Source: Chrysogorgia sp. JL179-B06 (Eukaryota > Cnidaria > Anthozoa > Scleralcyonacea > Chrysogorgiidae). Taken from it: DNA of 64,000 nucleotides. This document shows positions 57,491-64,000 of the stretch, one piece after another. Each line of letters begins with the position of its first letter. Position 1 is the first letter of the stretch. The notes beneath the pieces were generated by a model. The model had not been told where the DNA came from. It saw nothing but the letters and a program-made list of their open reading frames with translations, and did not search any database. The stretch spans positions 932,501-996,500 of the forward strand of contig JAYKKM010000307.1 in assembly GCA_035772405.1 (NCBI GenBank), given 5' to 3'. A program made the position numbers and the translations under genes.

Positions 57491-57500
57491 TTTAATTCCA

Positions 57501-58105
57501 ATTTCACGGTGGTCGGTTGCTAAGGCTTTTCCTCCCGCACGGATGTTTGTACACGTGACTCGTACTTAGTTTCCTTGTGTCGTTTTGTTACGCGGTTCCG
57601 GGTGCTGCACTTAAAATGGTTGTTTGTGTTACATTATGGTTAAATGTTTGATGTAGAGCTTGTTATTTCATGAGAAGGACTCTGTCTAGGCCGTACAGTG
57701 TTTATAAATTGAGTGACATTCATCAAATTCGAAAAAATGGCACATAAACATACCACGCGATTGAGCTAATTCGCTTATTTACACACACATATGGAAAGCT
57801 AATTTCTACGTGGGAGGGGTCCCTGAGTACTATAATTGTCCAATTCCCCCTTGAAACCCCCCCTTGGTAAACTTACTTTCTTGTAGAAAAGGACAAAAAA
57901 CCCACGAATTTTGCGAAATTCGTGGGTATTTTCTTGATTTCTTGGTTTATCTCGAATTGAGGAAAAACATTTCAAGCAGTAAATGTAGATTGCACTTTCA
58001 TTGCAAGGACAGGATGGCTAGCAAGTTAAAAAATTGGTAAGAAAGCTGTCTGTAAATAGCAAACTCATTTGCATTTAGGGCGCCTTTGTTGTTGCGCCAT
58101 CTTGT
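57501..58105. other. Stretch without a gene; one hairpin
   Basis: Upstream flank of the gypsy gag; a 5' LTR would be expected here but no pair exists to prove it. CCCACGAATTT-TGCG-AAATTCGTGGG (57901-57926) is a perfect 11-bp stem. Confidence 0.4.
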
Positions 58106-58341
58106 TTGGTCGAAGCTACTTTACCCCCGTTGTTTTGTATTAATTTTAGCCCGGCTGTTCTGTGTTCAAAAAGTAGAAAATGTAGCAAAAACACTGGACA
58201 TTTGGGGAAATGTAATTCCGAAAGGAAATACAACACGTTCTGGAAAAAGTCGCCATTTTTTCAGCTTCGGACAAGCCAGGGAGATTTGTCAAAAGACATC
58301 CACCAGGCATCCACCCTACTTGATGCCGCTGATGAGGAACT
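58106..58341 (+). pseudogene. 5' exon part of second uncharacterised family gene
   Basis: A frame reads CSKSRKCSKNTGHLGKCNSE, FWKKSPFFQL and GDLSKDIHQASTLLDAADEE. The C-x3-KN-GH-G-CN pattern looks like a small zinc-binding motif seen at the N-terminus of a multi-copy cnidarian family (recollection). The exon is cut at 58341 by a LINE; its continuation is at 61516. Confidence 0.5.
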
Positions 58342-58515
58342 AATAATAATAATAATAAAAATGTCTTTATTGAAGATTTGAAACAAACGTTCAAATTTAC
58401 AGTGAATCGTATATAAATTATAAATTAGAATTACATATAAACCTAATAAATATTTACAAAATCCTTCTATTACAGTATCTATCAATCACACTTCATGTTC
58501 ATGTTCTTATCATTT

Positions 58516-59532
58516 CTAAACATACTTGAAGAGGCATCTATTTACAAAGCAACGTTTAAATCTCTCTGTCTTAATTTTGGGTAGAATAAACGGATGGCCA
58601 CGAGGTCTCAAAATTCTTGCCTTTTTATTCGGCAATAAATCATGCAAGGGATTATCAGAATTAGTACTAATTTTATGCCAAAGTCTCCGATCGAATTTTT
58701 CCAGTAAATCAAGGGCTGGAGTTATTGATTTAACATAACCAAATTTCTTAGCTCTATATTGCAACCTATCAATATTACTCAAATATTTTGTATAGCTCGC
58801 TACTCCCCAAACCTGTATCCCATACATAAATAATGACATTATGATTGAATTGAAAATAATATCCAATTCATCCCTGCCATAACCATGACTCTTACACATT
58901 CTCAAAATATACATCCTACTATTAGCCTTCTTCATCAATATCCTAAAATGGTCATCCCAATTATTAGCATTATTGCTAAAATGCACACCTAATAACTTAA
59001 TACTTTCGTTTTGTTCAATTCCATGGACAGGAGGCGGATTATTCCTCTCTACTTTACGCTTAATCACCAGCTCTTTTGTCTTGTCAAGGTTGAGAGACAT
59101 ATTGTTGTGATGAGACCATTCTAAGATATTAGTAACTTCCGCCATTGCCGAATCATCACAACCGTTAGATGGAACACTGACTGTTATGTCATCAGAAACT
59201 TGACAAGCATGGATTCACTGGAAGCCTGATAAATATCATTAACCATAATAGAAAAGAGTATTGGCCCCAATACTGTTCCTTGGGGAACTCCTCTGTTGCA
59301 AAAAAGCACCTACTTGTCCAGGGAAGCACACCCTTTGTGATCTATTATCAAGAAAACTAATCAACCAGTTAATAATATAAGGGTTAATTGATGTAGATTT
59401 CAACTTATTGCAGACAATATTATGAGACACCATGTCAAATGCTTTTGAAAAATCAAAAGACGACACTCTGACAAAGTCAAAATCTGTATCCAAACATTTC
59501 ATCCAGAAATGTTGACTACGTAGTAAGGCCAT
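58516..59532 (-). pseudogene. LINE reverse transcriptase, frameshifted
   Basis: FSKAFDMVSHNIVCNKL and FLDNRSQRVCF (59450-59320), then a shift, GVPQGTVLGPILFSIMVNDI (about 59290-59230), then a missing base inside the catalytic box near 59190 (the F-A-D-D codons can be read only with a shift), then NMSLNLDKTKELVIKRK, SIKLLGVHFSN and MSLFMYGIQVWG. The loss of one base in the active site is enough to kill the element. Confidence 0.85.
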
Positions 59533-59584
59533 GACAGAATTACATCCCTCCTTATATGCAAACTGATCCTTACCTATTAATGGT

Positions 59585-61513
59585 TTAAGGGGGCTCCCTT
59601 ATTTCCTGTTTCAAAACAATTCGCTCAAAAAGCCGCATAATAACTGACGTAATAGAAATAGGTTGCTGAAACGACGTAGTAGGAATTTCTTTAGGTAATG
59701 GCGAAATGTTTGCAGTTTTCCAAAGATCGGGCACTATTTGTTGCTTCAATGAGCAATTAAATATATAAGTAATGGCAGGTGATAATTCCAGGGAATATTC
59801 CGACCACAGCCAACAAGGAATGTCATCAGGTCCCTTAGTTGTTTTCTTGAGGTATTTTAGCGCCTCAAATACAGTGTATTCTTCTACACTTGGGACCCTA
59901 ATGTCATCCGCAATAACAACCAGGTCAGGTTTATTGTAATTAGGATCTGTATTAATTGCCTGGAAATAGCCATTAACATCGTCGATATTAAAAATAGAGA
60001 ATATAGAGTCGTTTTTCCTCGTTCTACCAGTCATAACATTAACATTATTCCACCATTCCCTACAACCTCTTCTAAGCTTCTTGTTCTCAGACTTAACAGA
60101 ATTAATTTGATTAGTACGTATAATCTCATTTATCTTAGGTTGCAATATATCAGCCTCTACAACCATGCCCTTATACAAAAATTTGCATCTACGATTAAGT
60201 AGGATCTTGAGTAAAGGCGAAAAATACGGTGGATCATTAGATGAAACCTTTACTCGCTTCACTGGAAAACAAGAATCGAAAATGGGATATAGAATTGAAT
60301 AAAAAACATTAATTGCAATTCTTACATTGGGTTCATTCATTACCGGAGACCAGTTCACATTCTTAAGCAGATTAAACATTCGAGCCTTGCGATGATCCCT
60401 CACATCACGAATCTCAACCATAGTTCTTTCAGGAGGGCCATGTCTTAACTTCGAGTGTACGAAAACTCCAAGATGATCTGTTACTAAGAGACTCTTAGCA
60501 CAGCAAACCTTTCCAAAATTCCATGGTACATTAGTTAAAAATTTATCCAAAGTGCGGTTTTTCCTGGTAGGCAACTTAACCAATTGTGACAAATTTGTCT
60601 GTAGTTGAAGCTGTTGCAGGTTAAGTTGGTTGAGATCACCCGCTATTACAATTTCTGCTTTTGGAGATGTAGAGAGTATTTCATCACAGGCATGAATTAA
60701 AAAATCTATCAATTCAAATTCATTATACGTGGGTGATGGAGGGTGGTAAAGCGAAGCGATCCAAATTGAATTGCCTGTACAGCCACATTTTATTTTTGCC
60801 CATAAGCATTCAAAGTTATTAGATGACAGGTCCAAACGTTCCATTTTCCAATCATTCCGACACATAATAGCAACACCTCCACCCTGTCTTCCAATTCTGT
60901 CCTTACGAAGCAACGTAAAACCATCTGGAGTTACCAGATGATTAGGTATGCGCTCATTCAACCAAGACTTGGAGATAAAACAAACATCAATAGAGTTTGT
61001 TCTAAGTTCTTCACGTAACCCTTCTATGGCAAACGGTTTCGCCAAAGATCGAGTATTAAGTACCAAACATTTTGGGTACACCTTAGGTTGCGTGAGAGGC
61101 AATTTAACCAACTCAACGGAAGTTAAGGCACTCCTTGATAATTTGTCTTTCATATTTATTACGCGTTGCCGTCTGCATACACCGATAAAAATCGTAATTT
61201 TGCCGTAGTTTGGGACAGAATGAAATGTACTATATTCACTCATGGTAGGCAATTTCTTTAATCGAATATGATTTCCAGCTCTCCTTCCTCTCAAGTTCTT
61301 TAGAAGGCCGAACGACTTTAAATCAAACCATGTGCTCGGTGACAATGGCGGTTCCCTGCAAGCGCGTTGAGTCAGATGATTCCCTCCAAATTTCCACCAA
61401 CTCTTCATCGATAATAAAAATCCTCTTGAATATTGTAGTTCGGAATACATAGCAAGCCAATGTAACACTAGTAACACAGCACAAAACACAAAATGAAGCA
61501 TACACATCAACAA
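59585..61513 (-). pseudogene. LINE N-terminal region and APE endonuclease
   Basis: An unbroken frame of 642 codons. The first ATG (61513) precedes a hydrophobic segment (MLMCMLHFVFCAVLLVLHWL), unusual for a LINE; MSEYSTF at 61242 is an alternative start. The endonuclease reads LVLNTRSLAKP, SKSWLNE, RIGRQGGGVAIMCRN, ASLYHPPSP, IAGDLNQL and VTDHLGVFV. GDLN and TDHL replace the usual GDFN and SDH. It ends in KGPDDIPCWLW and LWKTANISPLPK of the RT N-terminus, then a stop at 59585. Confidence 0.82.
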
Positions 61514-61515
61514 AT

Positions 61516-64000
61516 CGAGGAGCTAATTATTTTAATGCAGCCACACAGCCGAGGAGCTAATTAACACATTTTAATGCAGACCTTTAATGGCCACATTTTA
61601 ATGCAGCCACACTAACTCTTGGCAAAGCATGGCGAATTGGACTCCTTGGTCGATAATGTAGCAATTGCAGGTATGTTTTATATGCTAATAACATTTTTTA
61701 TATGTTTGGTTTGCCTTTATATGCTGCCATACATGTAGATTACCCAGTAATCAGTGATAATTATTTATTAAATAGAATCAGCCATGGAAAATTCCAACAA
61801 TAAACTGGTGGAACAGGAGAAAATGCTGAATGGACTTTCTGCCGAATACGAAAAAGTAAAGACTGTACTTGATCAGAAAGGATTTTCCCGCACACGTAGA
61901 CAGAATACCCCTACTACCCTTGGCACTGTTACAAGCTACAACTCAAGTATGCGATACCGAAGGCGACAGGAGACAAAGAATGCACTGGAATATGTTCATG
62001 GTGGAGAAGAGGGTGCGTTGCTTGGTGCATGGGATTTTTTAGCTGCAAATGCTTCTGAGGAAATGATGAACAAATTTATTGGCAAGTATAAACGAGGAAA
62101 ATACATTGAAGGTGTAATAAACCAAACCATGGAGGATTTTCATCAGTCAGAAGAATCCCTTACACAAGCGGTTTTCTTTAAATATAAGAATTTCTTATCA
62201 CGTAGGAAGTTTAATGTATTGTGTAAAACACAGTCATCTGTGTTTGATACTGGTAATGAAGTGTGGGTGCCTCGTAATGTTAAGTGTTTGGGTATTGACA
62301 TGCAACTCTCCCTTAATCGTATATCGAATGAAAGTGTTGAGAGATTTGTCAAAACCCTAGATATTGGTTGTGTAAGTCAAATTCCAAATGTCCCAGGGGT
62401 CACTAGAACAGTAACCGGGCTTGTGTTCATGATCATCGATTTGCATTTAAGACTGCCACATCTCTGTCGCCAGCTTGTGTGGTTTAATGATAATACTAAC
62501 CATTTTGTTTTTCAGTTTTCGGATGACGGTGCCCCAGAAACTAGTACACTTACCATATCGATAGGAAGTTTGACATTTTGGAACTTAGGCGAAAGGGTTA
62601 GGAGCAGAGAGTTCCAATATTTAATACATTGTGTTAGCCTTGGTGAGAAGCATGATGTCCTTAGTTGCTTTGCCAGCAACATACAGAGGAAATGCTATTG
62701 CTTGAGTCAAGTGTTTTTACTATATGTGGTAAAGAATGCACTCTACAATTTCAACCAAGTGCTGATATGAGTTGGCAATGCTGGGCTTGTAACGAACTGA
62801 ATCAGGCTGCAACATATCCTTCCCCTTATGCAAATGTACATAAGAGGAAACTATCCACAATGGGTGGCAGCATTGGTTTTGATGGCAATTTGTGGAAGCC
62901 ATATGTAAGCGAAGATCGGGAAAAGCATTTAGATATGTTGAACGTTTACCTGGATACCTTGTCAAAGGGAGTAAGTGAAAGGGCACGCCATGAAAAGAAA
63001 CTTGAATTCATGGCTACCCATGGGATTCGTCAGCTTGGAAAACCAAGGATTGGTATTTTTGCTGACAGAGTTAAGCCAGACCCATTGCATTGTGAAATCA
63101 ATGCCTGGCAGCATATTTTAGATTTGCTGTACCATCAGTCTGTGCAGAATGGTATCTTTCATGTGTTTGTCAAAACATTATCTGCACCTGCTGGTTTAGA
63201 AACTGAGGCTGCTGAAGGTATCAACCAAGTTGAAACTAACTCTGTGACTTGCACTGCTGGTGATCCAGAGTTGAATATATCAGGCACTATTACCAATGGA
63301 AAAGTGCATCTGAATGCAGAACAGCTTGTTCTGAAGGTTGTGTTAATGTTGGTGAGGGTGAAAATAATATTTCACCTGGAATCCAGAGACAATTCTCTCT
63401 GCTAGAACTGCAAAGGTCTCCTGCTTCTGAAAATATGAGCAATGCTCTGAAAAATGTAGCAATTGCTTCATCTTGTAATACTCCAGTTTTTGGATGTGGT
63501 CTGGCCTATCTTGCAGGCAAGATAGAAGAGCATTACAAAGATGAAACAAAACGATTTAACAAACTTGCCATTCGACTCATTGGTGACCAGGCAATAACCC
63601 TTGCACGGCATGGTTATAAGCTTGTTGACTGCTTGAAGACAGCAGAGGAAACTGAAGGGGAAATGTTAAAGCGGCTAGCTCTTGGTAAGGCAGTAGAATA
63701 TTTAAGGAACGCTGGTGGGCTTTTTAACAAAATACATGTTAATAGCTCAGGTGAAATTGATCAGCTGGAGGAATTCTGTCAATTATATTTCAATCTTTTA
63801 GCTCTTTTCTTTCCTTTTAGTGTGACTGTATCTGTCTGGACAGTAGCATATGCCATACCATATCATGCAAGGAAATTATACAATGAGTATAAGATTGGTT
63901 TTGGCATATTGTCCTTACAAGCAAAAGAATCAAAACATGCTGGACTAAAGGGTGAACTCTCACTCACAAATAGGTCAAATGAAAGCACCAGTGGTGGAAA
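61516..64000 (+). pseudogene. Main body of second uncharacterised cnidarian family gene (continues past window)
   Basis: After the LINE, the exon resumes and reads LAKHGELDSLVDNVAIA to donor 61671. Acceptor TTAAATAG joins in phase (G + AA) to MENSNNKLVEQEKMLNG (61784). Then FSRTRRQNTPTTLGTVTSYN, FLSRRKFNVLC, FSDDGAPETSTLTISIGSLT, a 1-nt shift near 62663, CQQHTEEMLLLES, QPSADMSWQC, LGKPRIGIFADRVKPDPLHC (about 63040-63095), a shift near 63338, FGCGLAYLAGKIEEHYKDET, VSVWTVAYAIPYHARKLYNE and GILSLQAKESKHAGLKGELS to the window end. I recall the family as multi-copy in anthozoans, function unknown. Confidence 0.65.

Larger units (their letters stand above)
53750..57500 (-). mobile_element. Gmr1-like Ty3/gypsy retrotransposon, decayed
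   Basis: Read 5' to 3' on the minus strand: gag (57490-56700), protease (about 56455), integrase (about 55750-54977), then reverse transcriptase (54410-53808). Integrase before RT is the Ty1/copia-like order that defines the Gmr1 lineage of Ty3/gypsy elements. The 3' side is cut within the RT-RNase H connection, next to a hAT-type terminus at 53749. No LTR, PBS or PPT is recognisable. Multiple stops and shifts. Confidence 0.82.
58342..61515 (-). mobile_element. Nearly full-length LINE, recently inactivated
   Basis: Minus-strand order: ORF with APE endonuclease (61513-59585), RT (59590-58516), a 3' UTR with an AATAAAG signal (58362-58371) and a (TTA)n tail at 58342-58360. Likely target duplication GAGGAACTA (58333-58341) and GAGGAGCTA (61516-61524), one mismatch. 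It interrupts a coding exon of the family gene on the plus strand. Confidence 0.82.

Overview
The window looks like repeat-rich nuclear DNA from an invertebrate animal, most likely a cnidarian and probably an anthozoan. This rests on AT-rich intergenic DNA, GT-AG introns, APE-type LINEs, BEL/Pao and Gmr1-like Ty3/gypsy elements, hAT transposons, a 5S-derived SINE, and several multi-copy uncharacterised protein families that I recall from coral and other cnidarian genomes. The species assignment is inference. There is no bacterial gene organisation, rRNA operon, tRNA or CRISPR array. Almost every long open frame is, or was, part of a mobile element, and few ordinary host genes are visible.

Layout. 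1-0.9 kb is a TIR element (copy 1), followed by microsatellites, a lone terminal exon (1965-2182) and a 332-bp MITE. 5.5-6.3 kb holds a recombinase-like fragment, a 30-bp tandem repeat and a LINE endonuclease fragment. 6.3-12.5 kb is a decayed BEL/Pao element with both LTRs; its pol is split by a 5S-like SINE with a 5-bp target duplication. 12.5-17.2 kb is a decayed multi-exon gene of an uncharacterised family that ends in a protein-kinase domain, interrupted by a 5'-truncated LINE. 18.4-20 kb is degraded LINE sequence. 21.4-32.3 kb is a nest: an old dispersed repeat, with RecQ-like helicase remnants on either side, received a second copy of the TIR element, which in turn received a 7.66-kb hAT transposon (22890-30548). 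That hAT has an intact two-exon transposase that starts with an OTU/vertnin-like domain. 33-41 kb carries minus-strand exons of unknown genes, a Crypton-like recombinase fragment, gypsy and LINE fragments and several foldbacks. 43.5-44.6 kb has two minus-strand exons of a BEN-like gene. 45.9-49.3 kb is a CR1-group LINE with one intact open frame and a 2A-like motif. 49.8-51.1 kb is the 3' part of a multi-exon gene resembling DUF7869 proteins. 53.7-57.5 kb is a decayed Gmr1-type gypsy with integrase upstream of reverse transcriptase. 58.1-64.0 kb is a second uncharacterised cnidarian family gene, split by an almost full-length LINE and running off the window.

Two coding units are intact enough to suggest recent activity: the hAT transposase and the CR1-group LINE. 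The rest show frameshifts, stops or insertions. Order of insertion can be read from the nesting: the kinase-tail gene before its LINE; BEL before its SINE; the old repeat before the TIR element before the hAT. A second copy of the old repeat (about 40890-41430, opposite strand) supplies an approximate empty site inside the same window.
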